From assembly GCF_937936315.1 (NCBI RefSeq), contig NZ_CALGWU010000059.1:1-64000 (forward strand): a DNA stretch of 64,000 bases, in the 5' to 3' direction. Made by a program: the position numbers and the translations under genes. The notes under the pieces were generated by a model, which saw nothing but the letters and a program-made list of their open reading frames with translations, made no database searches and was not told the origin of the DNA. Below, piece by piece: positions 24,254 to 33,465 of the stretch. The DNA comes from an uncultured Capnocytophaga sp. (GTDB lineage: Bacteria; Bacteroidota; Bacteroidia; Flavobacteriales; Flavobacteriaceae). Positions within the stretch are counted from its first letter, which is position 1, and each line of letters begins with the position of its first letter.

Positions 24254-26263
24254 ATGCAAAACGATGATGATTTAAGAGCATTAGCCAAGATTATGGCTTT
24301 TATGCGTGCAGTAAGTATTCTCATAGTACTAATGCACCTCTATTGGTATTGTTATGGCTTTTTCCAAGGCGAAAAGTGGATATTAGCCGTAGTAGATAGA
24401 ATCCTGACCAACTTCCAACGAACAGCAGGACTGTTCTCTCACCCGCTATACACCAAATGCTTTGCCCTCCTGCTCTTAGCCCTGAGCTGTTTGGGAACAA
24501 CAGGTGTAAAAAATGACAAGATTACTTGGCGAAAGATTTACATCGCTCTGGGGGTAGGAGCTGCTCTTTACTTTGGTAATTTTTGGATTTTATACCTGCG
24601 CCTTCCTGCTTCAGTGGTTGCCTTTTTCTATATCCTTACTCTATCTTTGGGCTACATAGCGCTCCTTATGGCAGGTTCTTGGATGAGTCGCTTGTTAAAA
24701 AACAACCTTTTAGATGATGTTTTCAACAATGAAAACGAGTCGTTTATGCAGGAAACACGCCTGATGACAAACGAGTATTCTGTGAATCTACCTACTTTGT
24801 TCTACTACCGCAAGAAGTGGAACAAAGGCTGGATCAATGTGGTAAATCCCTTTCGGGCAACCATAGTGCTGGGTACTCCTGGTTCAGGGAAGTCTTATGC
24901 CATAGTGAACAACTATATCAAACAACAGATTGAGAAAGGTTTTGCAATGTACATCTACGACTTCAAGTTTGATGACCTCTCTACCATTGCCTATAATCAC
25001 CTCTTAAAGCATTTAGATAAGTACAAGGTCAAGCCCAAGTTCTATGTGATAAACTTTGATGATCCTCGTCGTAGTCATCGTTGTAACCCTATCAACCCTA
25101 ACTTTATGAGTGATATTTCCGATGCTTATGAATCTGCTTATACGATTATGCTCAATCTCAACCGCTCGTGGATTCAAAAGCAAGGGGATTTCTTTGTAGA
25201 GTCGCCTATCATTCTATTGGCAGCTATTATTTGGTTTTTGAAGATTTACAAAGGTGGTAAGTACTGTACCTTTCCACACGCCATCGAGCTATTAAACAAG
25301 CCTTATGCCGATGTCTTTACTATTCTCACCTCGTACCCCGAACTTGAGAATTACCTATCGCCTTTTATGGATGCTTGGCAAGGTGGCGCACAAGACCAGC
25401 TACAAGGGCAAATCGCCAGTGCTAAAATTCCGCTCTCTCGAATGATTTCGCCTCAACTCTATTGGGTAATGACAGGCGATGATTTTTCGTTGGATATCAA
25501 TAACCCCAAAGAACCTAAAATCCTTTGTGTAGGCAACAATCCCGATAGGCAGAATATCTATTCGGCAGCTTTGGGTTTGTACAATTCGCGTATTGTAAAG
25601 CTCATCAACAAGAAAGGACAACTCAAATCCTCAGTGATTATTGATGAGCTGCCAACGATATATTTTAGGGGATTGGATAACCTAATAGCCACAGCCCGAA
25701 GCAATAAAGTAGCTGTTTGTTTAGGTTTTCAAGATTATTCACAGCTCACCCGTGATTATGGCGATAAGGAAAGCAAGGTAATACAGAATACTGTAGGGAA
25801 TATTTTTAGCGGACAAGTAGTAGGGGAAACAGCTAAAACCCTTTCTGAACGTTTTGGAAAGGTATTGCAGAAAAGGCAATCTACTACGATTAACCGCAAT
25901 GACACCTCTACCTCTATATCCACGCAGTTGGATAGTCTTATCCCTGCCAGTAAGATTGCGAACCTCACCCAAGGAATGTTCGTTGGGGCAGTCTCTGACA
26001 ACTTTGACGAGCGTATTGAGCAGAAGATATTCCACGCTCAGATTATAGTAGATAACAAGAAAGTAGCTGCTGAGACCAAAGCCTACCAGAAAATCCCTGA
26101 AGTCCTATCCTTTACCGATGCCAACGGCAACGACACTACCAAAGAACAGGTAGAAGCCAATTACCGTCAAATAAAGTTAGATGTCGTTGAAATCATTGAA
26201 CGCGAAAAAGAACGCATCGCCAACGATCCTGAGCTGAGGTATTTGGTGGAGAAGGAGGGATAA
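24254..26263 (+). CDS. mobC: Type IV coupling protein (VirD4-like, YWFCY domain)
   Basis: A 669-aa coupling protein that connects the relaxosome to the mating channel. The N-terminal membrane module holds the YWFCY-type segment (HLYWYCYGFF) and about four helices. The ATPase domain carries Walker A GTPGSGKS at 207-214 and the Walker B strand SSVIIDELPTIYFRGLD, followed by RSNKVAVCLGFQDYSQL, the VirD4 sensor region. It appears intact. The gene ends only 6 bp from the convergent last gene of the T6SS cluster, so the T6SS starts right after the mob module. Confidence 0.93.
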   Translation: MQNDDDLRALAKIMAFMRAVSILIVLMHLYWYCYGFFQGEKWILAVVDRILTNFQRTAGLFSHPLYTKCFALLLLALSCLGTTGVKNDKITWRKIYIALGVGAALYFGNFWILYLRLPASVVAFFYILTLSLGYIALLMAGSWMSRLLKNNLLDDVFNNENESFMQETRLMTNEYSVNLPTLFYYRKKWNKGWINVVNPFRATIVLGTPGSGKSYAIVNNYIKQQIEKGFAMYIYDFKFDDLSTIAYNHLLKHLDKYKVKPKFYVINFDDPRRSHRCNPINPNFMSDISDAYESAYTIMLNLNRSWIQKQGDFFVESPIILLAAIIWFLKIYKGGKYCTFPHAIELLNKPYADVFTILTSYPELENYLSPFMDAWQGGAQDQLQGQIASAKIPLSRMISPQLYWVMTGDDFSLDINNPKEPKILCVGNNPDRQNIYSAALGLYNSRIVKLINKKGQLKSSVIIDELPTIYFRGLDNLIATARSNKVAVCLGFQDYSQLTRDYGDKESKVIQNTVGNIFSGQVVGETAKTLSERFGKVLQKRQSTTINRNDTSTSISTQLDSLIPASKIANLTQGMFVGAVSDNFDERIEQKIFHAQIIVDNKKVAAETKAYQKIPEVLSFTDANGNDTTKEQVEANYRQIKLDVVEIIEREKERIANDPELRYLVEKEG

Positions 26264-26269
26264 ATACTG

Positions 26270-27205
26270 TTACTTAGATATAATGATTTTCTCCACAAAA
26301 TCTATACTACCAACCTCATCAGGAGAGCGGTAATCGATAGATCCTTCATTAGTCATACGATTAAAGGTAATATGAACTTCGTAAGATCTATTCCTCCTAC
26401 TCCATTGTTTTGAATCACCAGGGTCATCATAGTATGCACCTTCAAGCCCCAATTGTTTTACCATTTTATCCCAATCAGTTGCTTTTAGTTGTGAGAAATC
26501 ACAAGTATTTCCATTATAAGTGATTTTTCCTTTAAAAGCACCTTTGGGAAGACTTCTTGTGTAATCTTCATAGTCCTTTTTCTCTGCTGCTATGGCTTTT
26601 GGCTGGCTATTAGGTTTATTTTTGCTAAAAGGACTCCTTATGGCTCGCATAGGTAGAGGGAATATACAAATTCTTGCAATAGTATCGCTTGTACCTCGTG
26701 TAGAAATATTAAAGCCTAATTCATCCCATATATAAAAAGTAGATAGCACTTTCTCTGGGTATTCCTTCACATACAGGCTATCATACATTCCTTGTGCTCT
26801 TATCATCTCTTTTTCTGAGGAGTATTCGGTGGCGCTTATATCTACATTCTCGTAGTCTTCTTTACTCTTGAAAAAACGAATACCACCATCATCTTCACTA
26901 TACCAATAAGCCAGAGCTCCTTTTTTCCAATACCAACGCTTTGAAATAGAGGTGTTTTCAATCATTTCTTCTTTTCTATAAGGTACATTGATGATTCCTA
27001 TCAACTCCTGTATTGAGTTTGTTAAAAGGAACTGCTTCCCGTTGTAGTACAATATAGTATCTTCTTCCACACGGAAGTGATTTCCTGTATCAGAAGTGTA
27101 GTTTTTAGTACTGAGTGTATCAATATTAGGACTGTTAGATGAATATCCTGTAAATTGTTGGCAACTAACAGATAGAATAGAAAATAGGTATATAATATTT
27201 CTCAT
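26270..27205 (-). CDS. Lipoprotein, probable immunity protein for Het-C effector
   Basis: A 311-aa lipoprotein that I do not recognise. The signal peptide ends in a lipobox (ILSVSC, Cys at about residue 15), so it would be membrane-anchored on the periplasmic side. The C-terminal ~100 residues (from AFKGKITYNGNTCDFSQL) look like a separate β domain. It follows the Het-C effector gene by 14 bp and is the last gene of the T6SS unit; in T6SS loci the gene directly after an effector usually encodes immunity. The role is inference. Confidence 0.6.
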   Translation of the reverse strand: MRNIIYLFSILSVSCQQFTGYSSNSPNIDTLSTKNYTSDTGNHFRVEEDTILYYNGKQFLLTNSIQELIGIINVPYRKEEMIENTSISKRWYWKKGALAYWYSEDDGGIRFFKSKEDYENVDISATEYSSEKEMIRAQGMYDSLYVKEYPEKVLSTFYIWDELGFNISTRGTSDTIARICIFPLPMRAIRSPFSKNKPNSQPKAIAAEKKDYEDYTRSLPKGAFKGKITYNGNTCDFSQLKATDWDKMVKQLGLEGAYYDDPGDSKQWSRRNRSYEVHITFNRMTNEGSIDYRSPDEVGSIDFVEKIIISK

Positions 27206-27219
27206 ATTACAATATAATT

Positions 27220-30090
27220 TTAATGATTATGATGGACTTTTGTATTTAATAGATTAGAATCCATATTATTTTTTTTCCATAATACTTTAAGTTTGTTTCT
27301 TAAGAAAATTATTCCATCTGCATTATTTTTTATAGAAAAATACTCATCAGCATTTAGTTCCATATTTTTCAAAAATTTTATATTATTTACAATGTCATTT
27401 ATCTTACTGATATTCACATTCTTTATACCTTTTGTCTCTATTATTTTATTTGAGAAAGATTCTATTTCATCTATAGAAGTTTTAATTCCCCATAAAAGAA
27501 TACTAGGCTCATGTGTTAATGATAATTTAAACTCATTCTTTTCACACCATTTTAATACAATATCATCCATTGAATCTGTATATATTGGATGTTGCATATA
27601 CTCTCCTACTATATTAATTATTTCTGTTTTCTTATCTTCAAGTGTTTTTTTCTTATCAAGAAAAATTTTTAAAACTTTTGTAACAGCTTCTGTTGCACAT
27701 TCAATAGCTAATCCATGCAGAGGCTGTAGTCCACTATCTTTTGCTAATTGTGTATGAGAAGGTCCATATTCATTTAATTTCCAAAATGGATGTTCTTCAT
27801 CTTCTATTTTTAGTAATTCTGAATATAAAAAAGTCTGATAGTCATCAATTAAACTAGTTGCTGAAAGAATTAAAAAATGAGTTAGAGCATTTTTAGCTAT
27901 TCGGATATAATCTTCTAAAAAGTTAAAAATACCAAAGATTTCCAAAATATCTTTATAAGAATGTTTTCCAAAAAAACCAAAATCACGTTTTTCAACATAA
28001 GCATCTCTAATACACAAATATTTATCATATATTTTTGTATATGAATCATTCTTTTTCCCTTTATAGTTAGGATTACTTTCTGATGCGTCAGTATCTTGTG
28101 CAGAAGATATATCTTTTAGTATTTCATAGATGAAAGCATCTTTCCAAGTTCTTTCTCCTTTCTCTATCTCTTTTTCATCTTTAATAGTAACTGAGAAAAA
28201 ATGCTCATTTAATTTAGGTAAAATGCTTGCTATAGTATCTAATCTATTAAAACTACCTGTTTGTATATAGTAGTTAGAATAATTAATTTTTTCTCCTTTC
28301 TTTAATTTGGAATTTTTTGTTTTTTTTAAAGAAGTCATACTAGGATTATCCCAAGGATAAACTTTAGGATCATATACCTTCATAACAGCTAATTCACAGA
28401 AATTACTATGTGCGTAATAATCTTCTAAGATATGTAATGCAGCACCAAAATTAATTCTTCCTATAACGCTGTTAGGATCAGATTTATTAATAAAATCTTT
28501 GAAACATTTAAAAGATGTTGGAAATGGAAAGATATCTTCATCTTTTTCATTATCAGTACGGATATATTTTCTTGTTCCATGAGTTTTATTTTTATCCCAT
28601 TGAGCATCAATAGGGTCTTTAACAAAATCACAATCTAACTTATTATTAACATTCTTTTCTCCTGATTTTCTTATTAAAGCATAAGGATTATCTATATGTT
28701 CTTCAGGTCGATAAACTCCTAAAATTTCAGGAGTTATATAAATGAAACGACTTCTAAATTTTTCTATATATTTAAAATAATTAGAGGGTTTTTTATTCCC
28801 TTTTTCATCTTCTTTAATTTTTATTTCCCCAAATTCTTTCAGAGCTAGATAACCTACTAAGTTTGTTATAGTAGCTCTACTGAACTTGACTGGATTTAAT
28901 TTTATTTCATCCCATTTTGTTATAGAAAAATTAGGGGGAAACAAAGAAAATTCGAAGTCAGTTGGTATACTCTTTTTTACCTTTATATCACATCCACAAT
29001 TGTTATTTCCTTTTCTAAGTTTATTTTCATCAAATAGATTTTTAAGTTTTTCTGAAATTTTTTTGTAATCAAATTGTGAAATATCAGAAGCTAAAATGTT
29101 TGCCATTGGTCTAATAACCATAGGATCTACAAATTGGGAATAATCTCGTAACCAATTCCCTAAATAGATTTGATCTTTAACTAAGGTTTCCTCATTCTCC
29201 TCTTCCCATTTAATAGATTCAAATGCTTTGTTTTCGATATATCTATGTCCAAATCCATGTATAGAATTTCCTTTTCCTGCTGAAAAAAACTCATAATCAG
29301 CATAATCATTATCATCAAGTTCTATACGATTATCAACATATTCTTTCAAAGCTAAATGAATATCAGAAAAATCCCAAACAAGTTGTTTTATCTTTCCTTT
29401 TATTGTCAGTCTTGCATAAGGTTGTTCTTTTTTTTCAAAAGGATCAATAAAAAACTTATTATATGTCTTATTAGCAGTGGAAGTATATTTGGCTCCTTCA
29501 TCACCTATAGCATCTCCACCTATAGAAGAGTATTTATAACGCAATAGATAATCAAGATGGTGCCCAAACTCTTCAACAAGAGCAAGCATTAACATTTGAC
29601 TTTTCTCATTGTTTTTTAGGGCAAAATCTATAAAATACTCTGAGACAAGAATTTTGTTTTTAAAATCTTCATTTTCTCCCATATAGTATGCTGCCATAAA
29701 AGAGCCTAGTAATTTTTCAACCACAATAATTTGTGGATTTATACTACTCTTTTTATCACTTGCATCCTTATACAATTGTTCATATGCCTCTATTGGTATA
29801 TCTCTTCCAAAAATATCAACCATTAAAAAATAAAACATTATCATACTATCTTTTCCCGCAAAATAAAAAAGTTGTTCTAAAGCAAAAGAACTTTCTAACT
29901 TATAATTACTTCTCTTTAATTTAGAAAAAGTAGTAGTATACTTTTCGTACTTCCCATAAATTATCTCTGGACTATCTTCAATGATCAATTTTTGAGATTT
30001 TTCTACTATATCTCCATTTAATGAATATATACTATAATCTCCTCCAATGATTTCAGTTGTTTTGCCTTTTACAATTCTTGTTCTGCTCAT
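27220..30090 (-). CDS. Het-C domain protein, probable T6SS effector
   Basis: A 956-aa protein encoded 5 bp after vgrG. There is no signal peptide. The N terminus (RIVKGKTTEIIGGDYSIYS) is short, β-like and resembles a docking/delivery tag. Residues ~168-182 hold LVEEFGHHLDYLL, a possible metal-binding site. The core around residues 543-565 reads INFGAALHILEDYYAHSNF, the signature of the Het-C family (fungal heterokaryon-incompatibility protein and bacterial relatives), whose His/Asp residues suggest a zinc-dependent phospholipase-like site. The gene is AT-rich compared with vgrG. The VgrG / large protein / lipoprotein order supports an effector with immunity. The target is unknown, membranes being likeliest. 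Confidence 0.75.
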   Translation of the reverse strand: MSRTRIVKGKTTEIIGGDYSIYSLNGDIVEKSQKLIIEDSPEIIYGKYEKYTTTFSKLKRSNYKLESSFALEQLFYFAGKDSMIMFYFLMVDIFGRDIPIEAYEQLYKDASDKKSSINPQIIVVEKLLGSFMAAYYMGENEDFKNKILVSEYFIDFALKNNEKSQMLMLALVEEFGHHLDYLLRYKYSSIGGDAIGDEGAKYTSTANKTYNKFFIDPFEKKEQPYARLTIKGKIKQLVWDFSDIHLALKEYVDNRIELDDNDYADYEFFSAGKGNSIHGFGHRYIENKAFESIKWEEENEETLVKDQIYLGNWLRDYSQFVDPMVIRPMANILASDISQFDYKKISEKLKNLFDENKLRKGNNNCGCDIKVKKSIPTDFEFSLFPPNFSITKWDEIKLNPVKFSRATITNLVGYLALKEFGEIKIKEDEKGNKKPSNYFKYIEKFRSRFIYITPEILGVYRPEEHIDNPYALIRKSGEKNVNNKLDCDFVKDPIDAQWDKNKTHGTRKYIRTDNEKDEDIFPFPTSFKCFKDFINKSDPNSVIGRINFGAALHILEDYYAHSNFCELAVMKVYDPKVYPWDNPSMTSLKKTKNSKLKKGEKINYSNYYIQTGSFNRLDTIASILPKLNEHFFSVTIKDEKEIEKGERTWKDAFIYEILKDISSAQDTDASESNPNYKGKKNDSYTKIYDKYLCIRDAYVEKRDFGFFGKHSYKDILEIFGIFNFLEDYIRIAKNALTHFLILSATSLIDDYQTFLYSELLKIEDEEHPFWKLNEYGPSHTQLAKDSGLQPLHGLAIECATEAVTKVLKIFLDKKKTLEDKKTEIINIVGEYMQHPIYTDSMDDIVLKWCEKNEFKLSLTHEPSILLWGIKTSIDEIESFSNKIIETKGIKNVNISKINDIVNNIKFLKNMELNADEYFSIKNNADGIIFLRNKLKVLWKKNNMDSNLLNTKVHHNH

Positions 30091-30095
30091 AGTTA

Positions 30096-31943
30096 TTATA
30101 GTTTTGACTTTTCTCCGCTATTGGTCTTTATCTGTTCTTTTGCATTTCTTTTTATGTTTTTCTCAGAAATAGTTTCAATTCCTTCTCCACTATTTAGCAT
30201 AGTTTTCCCTTTTTTTGTTTCACTATGCAAATCACCCTCAATCACCTCAGTTAAAGCACCATTCACATATACAAACATATCCCCACAAATATCACTTCTC
30301 TTAGCCTTTCCAGCCGTTTCGGTGATATTTACACTGGCATCTAAATCAATGCTATCACTTGCTTTTAAGTTGATGTTCTTAGCAGTGATATTAATTGTCT
30401 CAGGAGCAGAAATCTCAATGTTTTTTCCTTGAGTATCTAACTTAATCACATTGCCATTCTTGTCAGTAAGCAGGATACTCTCATCTTCAGTAAAGATGAG
30501 CTTATGTCCACTTTTGGTGTGAATTGCCTTTACACGGTTATCAGCATTGTGATACCCACTCTTTGCCTCACCATTATAATGCGCTCCAAGCACAAACGGA
30601 CGTTCGGCATTGCCTCCTTCAAAATCTATCATTACCTCTTCACCTATTTCAGGGATAAAATAAAAACCTTTACCACCTCCTGTATAAGGTTGCACTACAC
30701 GTATCCAAGGGGTCATTTCATTGCGTTTTGCCTGCCATAAGAATTGCACGCGTACACGTCCTATTCCTAAAGGATCGTTGTTGTCTTTTACAATTGCTGG
30801 TTGCTGCTCACTGCGAGGAAAAGCATTCTCATCAAAATCAGCAGGCGTACGCATCATCGGGATACCCTCAAAGGAATTGTAATACTCCATACCACTGTGA
30901 TAATGTGATATTTTTACCACCCTATAAGTCTCCATTGCACGTGCATTAATATCAGTAAGACACGCAAAGGTATTCATCCTGAGACGCGGGTCACGGCTTT
31001 GTCCTTTTACTTTGAGCAACAATTCGCGTTTGTCTTTCTCTAAGCGTACTACATCCTCTAAATCTATACTTGATTGCTCTAATGAAGTAGCCGAGTGATA
31101 TTTTTGAGGGATCTTTTTATAGATTTTTTTAGAAGCATTCTTTGCATCAGTTTGTATAGGGTTATTCTTATACTCATTAGCAGCATCTCGTGAGTCATTA
31201 TTTTCAGATGTTCCTTGATGTATATTATAGTTTATATACTGAAAATCCTGTGGTTTTACCTCTAAGAAGAACTCTTCATCAATCAGGTTCAGGTTCTCAC
31301 CTAATTCAATGGTCTCTTGGAGTTTATTGCCAAAAATAAGTTTACTGCCATCATAATAAAAGTATTCTCCGTAATACTTAGCCAAACGACAAATAAAGTC
31401 GTAGTCAGACTCTTGGTATTGTACCGTATAAGGAAGCGTCCTTGTGGTATTCACCCCTGCTGAGGTATCCACTTTTGCGGACTCATCATACTCCTGGGTA
31501 GCCGCTGCAACGATTTCTTGTAGTGTTTTATTCTCATAAGATTGACATTCCTTACCGCTATCTAAGAGAATGCTTGGTGCATTGCCTGAGATATAGAGCG
31601 TGCCATAGCCGCCTCCTGTCTTTCGTTTACAATGAATCTTAGTGATAATTCCCGAGAAGTGTTGTACTACCTTGCCATACTGATAAAACTTAATGGTAAG
31701 AGGATCGCCAAGCAGATCGCGAGAGTGCTCCATAATGTATTCGTGGAACTTATCAAACGAGTCCTCTGGGGTTTCAATGGTAAAGGTATCGTGCTGGCAA
31801 TTGTATTGGTGTAGCTCTACTTTATAGCTTTCTTTGGCTAAGAAATCTTTGCCATTGGAACTGAGCAGACAATAAACCACAGGATTGGTCTTATCATTAA
31901 GAAACTCTGTAAAACTTTTTAATTTGAAATCTTTTAACTCCAT
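30096..31943 (-). CDS. tssI: Type VI secretion VgrG spike protein
   Basis: A 615-aa VgrG. The N-terminal gp27-like part runs to about residue 370 with SDYDFICRLAKYYGEYFYYDG, a VgrG hallmark. The OB fold contains PAIVKDNNDPLGIGRVRVQF and RPFVLGAHYNGEAKSG. The C-terminal gp5-like β-helix repeats include NITAKNINLKASDSIDLDASVN. No extra toxin domain is fused at the end, so cargo is carried by separate proteins; the Het-C protein encoded next is the obvious candidate. It lies downstream of the hcp genes. Confidence 0.95.
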   Translation of the reverse strand: MELKDFKLKSFTEFLNDKTNPVVYCLLSSNGKDFLAKESYKVELHQYNCQHDTFTIETPEDSFDKFHEYIMEHSRDLLGDPLTIKFYQYGKVVQHFSGIITKIHCKRKTGGGYGTLYISGNAPSILLDSGKECQSYENKTLQEIVAAATQEYDESAKVDTSAGVNTTRTLPYTVQYQESDYDFICRLAKYYGEYFYYDGSKLIFGNKLQETIELGENLNLIDEEFFLEVKPQDFQYINYNIHQGTSENNDSRDAANEYKNNPIQTDAKNASKKIYKKIPQKYHSATSLEQSSIDLEDVVRLEKDKRELLLKVKGQSRDPRLRMNTFACLTDINARAMETYRVVKISHYHSGMEYYNSFEGIPMMRTPADFDENAFPRSEQQPAIVKDNNDPLGIGRVRVQFLWQAKRNEMTPWIRVVQPYTGGGKGFYFIPEIGEEVMIDFEGGNAERPFVLGAHYNGEAKSGYHNADNRVKAIHTKSGHKLIFTEDESILLTDKNGNVIKLDTQGKNIEISAPETINITAKNINLKASDSIDLDASVNITETAGKAKRSDICGDMFVYVNGALTEVIEGDLHSETKKGKTMLNSGEGIETISEKNIKRNAKEQIKTNSGEKSKL

Positions 31944-31989
31944 AAAAAAATGCTCTTTAAGATATTAGTATTAGTAATTTAAAATAGCT

Positions 31990-32379
31990 TTATCCTCTCC
32001 ACATCTTATTGTGAGCTACCCCACCTACATCAAATCCTTGTGCGATGAGTCGTATTTCTATCTGCAAAGGCTCAGTACCTTGCGCATCAAAATGTTCTTT
32101 GTATTTAATACAAAAAGCTTTTTTGAAAAGCACTTCTTGGAGCTTACTCATAGCATCTCTACGGTAAAAAATAATTTTACCATCTTTAGTTTGGTTGTGG
32201 TCTAACATCCAATTGAGCAGTTCAGGTGTTCCTGTACTCTCTACTCTAATGGATATTTCACCACCATAAGGCATTCCCTTGGGTTTACCTGTTTCATCAA
32301 TATTTTGAGTGAAATCGTATTCACACTCCAAAACATTGTAAGTCTTATCATCTAATTCTAATTTTGCAAGAAACGACAT
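31990..32379 (-). CDS. tssD: Hcp / TssD tube protein, divergent paralogue
   Basis: A 129-aa Hcp-family protein (TssD of T6SS-iii), clearly related to the two copies upstream but divergent. It keeps SFLAKLELDDKTYNVLECEY at the start, the GGEISIRVESTGTPELLNW core and an EHFDAQGTEPLQIEIRL strand. It is encoded next to vgrG and may be an Hcp variant dedicated to the VgrG-linked effector. Hcp hexamers form the inner tube. A hairpin separates it from the preceding hcp gene. Confidence 0.9.
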   Translation of the reverse strand: MSFLAKLELDDKTYNVLECEYDFTQNIDETGKPKGMPYGGEISIRVESTGTPELLNWMLDHNQTKDGKIIFYRRDAMSKLQEVLFKKAFCIKYKEHFDAQGTEPLQIEIRLIAQGFDVGGVAHNKMWRG

Positions 32380-32449
32380 AATCTAATCTTTTTATTTTTG
32401 AGTTGTTCTATTAATACTTTGTATCTTTATTTATTGTATACTTGTAGAA

Positions 32450-32480
32450 AGAGCAGGTATGAACTGCTCACACCTGCTCT
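32450..32480 (-). terminator. Hairpin between hcp copies (possible attenuator)
   Basis: A 9-bp stem AGAGCAGGT (32450-32458) / ACCTGCTCT (32472-32480) with a 13-base loop lies directly downstream of the second hcp gene on the minus strand. The following bases (TTTCT) make a weak T tract. It could partly terminate transcription and so raise hcp over vgrG expression. Confidence 0.45.
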
Positions 32481-32488
32481 CTATACTT

Positions 32489-32875
32489 CTAAACCCATTC
32501 GTTCTCAAACGCACCTGTACCCATCTCTATCTTACGAGCAGAGATTGTGAAGGATTCCGTCAGAGGTTTTTGTCCTGAAGCCTCAAAGTTCTCTCTGTGC
32601 TTTACCAAATACCCCTCAGTAAATTTGAGTTCTTTAAGCGTTGCCTCGCTATCTCGTTTTAAGAAGACGATACTGCCGTCTTTTCTCTCAAACGAATTAA
32701 CCATCCACTCAAAAAACTCAGGCGACTCAGTGCCTTCAATCTCTATGTCAATCTTACCTCCTCGGGCAACACTTGACGGTCTTCCTGTTGCGTCTGTCTC
32801 TTGGAACAACGCGTAGCTCACTTTAAGGATGTTAAACTCCTTGCCTGCTACTTTTAATTTTGCCTTAAAAGCCAT
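32489..32875 (-). CDS. tssD: Hcp / TssD tube protein
   Basis: A 128-aa Hcp (TssD). It contains the family pattern MAFKAKLKVAGKEFNIL, RPSSVARGGKIDIEIEG, and FERKDGSIVFLKRDSEAT, followed by LKELKFTEGYLVKHRENF. It is a close paralogue of the next copy upstream; the RPSS.RGGKI and FERKDGSIVFLKRDSEATL blocks are shared. It forms the secreted tube and may also act as effector chaperone. Confidence 0.93.
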   Translation of the reverse strand: MAFKAKLKVAGKEFNILKVSYALFQETDATGRPSSVARGGKIDIEIEGTESPEFFEWMVNSFERKDGSIVFLKRDSEATLKELKFTEGYLVKHRENFEASGQKPLTESFTISARKIEMGTGAFENEWV

Positions 32876-32918
32876 AATTTTAGAAAATTAAAGAGTTAAT
32901 AAAATAAATTACCTAATG

Positions 32919-33305
32919 CTACACCCACTCGTTGACGTGTTTGCCTGTGCCAAGCTCAATCTCTTTAGCTGAAAGCGTAAAGGTTTCTTTAAGAGGTTGA
33001 TTTCCTGTAGCATCAAAATCTTCTTGGTACTTAACAATATAAGCCTCTTTAAACTTCAACTCTTTTAAAGTTGCCTCACTGTCTCGTTTTAAGAAGACGA
33101 TACTCCCATCCTTTCTTTCAAAAGAATTGGTCATCCACTCAAAGAGGTCGGTATCCCCTGTACTTTCCACAGTGATGTGGATCTTTCCACCTCTTGAGAT
33201 ACTTGATGGTCTGCCTGACGCATCGGTTTCCTGTAACATTCCGTAGTCTACGGAAAGAATGTTGCGCTCTTTACCCGCAACCACTAATTTTGCTTTAAAT
33301 GCCAT
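32919..33305 (-). CDS. tssD: Hcp / TssD tube protein
   Basis: A 128-aa Hcp (TssD), first of three tandem copies in the direction of transcription. It begins MAFKAKLVVAGKERNIL and ends GTGKHVNEWV; the middle matches its neighbour nearly residue for residue. Tandem hcp duplicates are common in T6SS-iii loci and the copies can differ in effector preference. It lies 160 bp after tssC, a spacing that leaves room for a processing site or its own promoter. Confidence 0.93.
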   Translation of the reverse strand: MAFKAKLVVAGKERNILSVDYGMLQETDASGRPSSISRGGKIHITVESTGDTDLFEWMTNSFERKDGSIVFLKRDSEATLKELKFKEAYIVKYQEDFDATGNQPLKETFTLSAKEIELGTGKHVNEWV

Positions 33306-33465
33306 GTTAAATATATTTTAAAATTTAAATACTTAATACTACCAACTATGGAAAATATATTTTGCCTTCTTTCTCTCCTTACTCTCTATTAATTTTCAAT
33401 TGGCTTTTCTTAATTTATCATCTTAATTACAATAATTATGTATATTATATATTTTTGATTCTTCT

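Noticed and set aside
25739..26048. Overlapping frames on both strands inside the coupling-protein gene
   Set aside because: They are shadows of the coupling protein; protein signatures continue undisturbed in the main frame.
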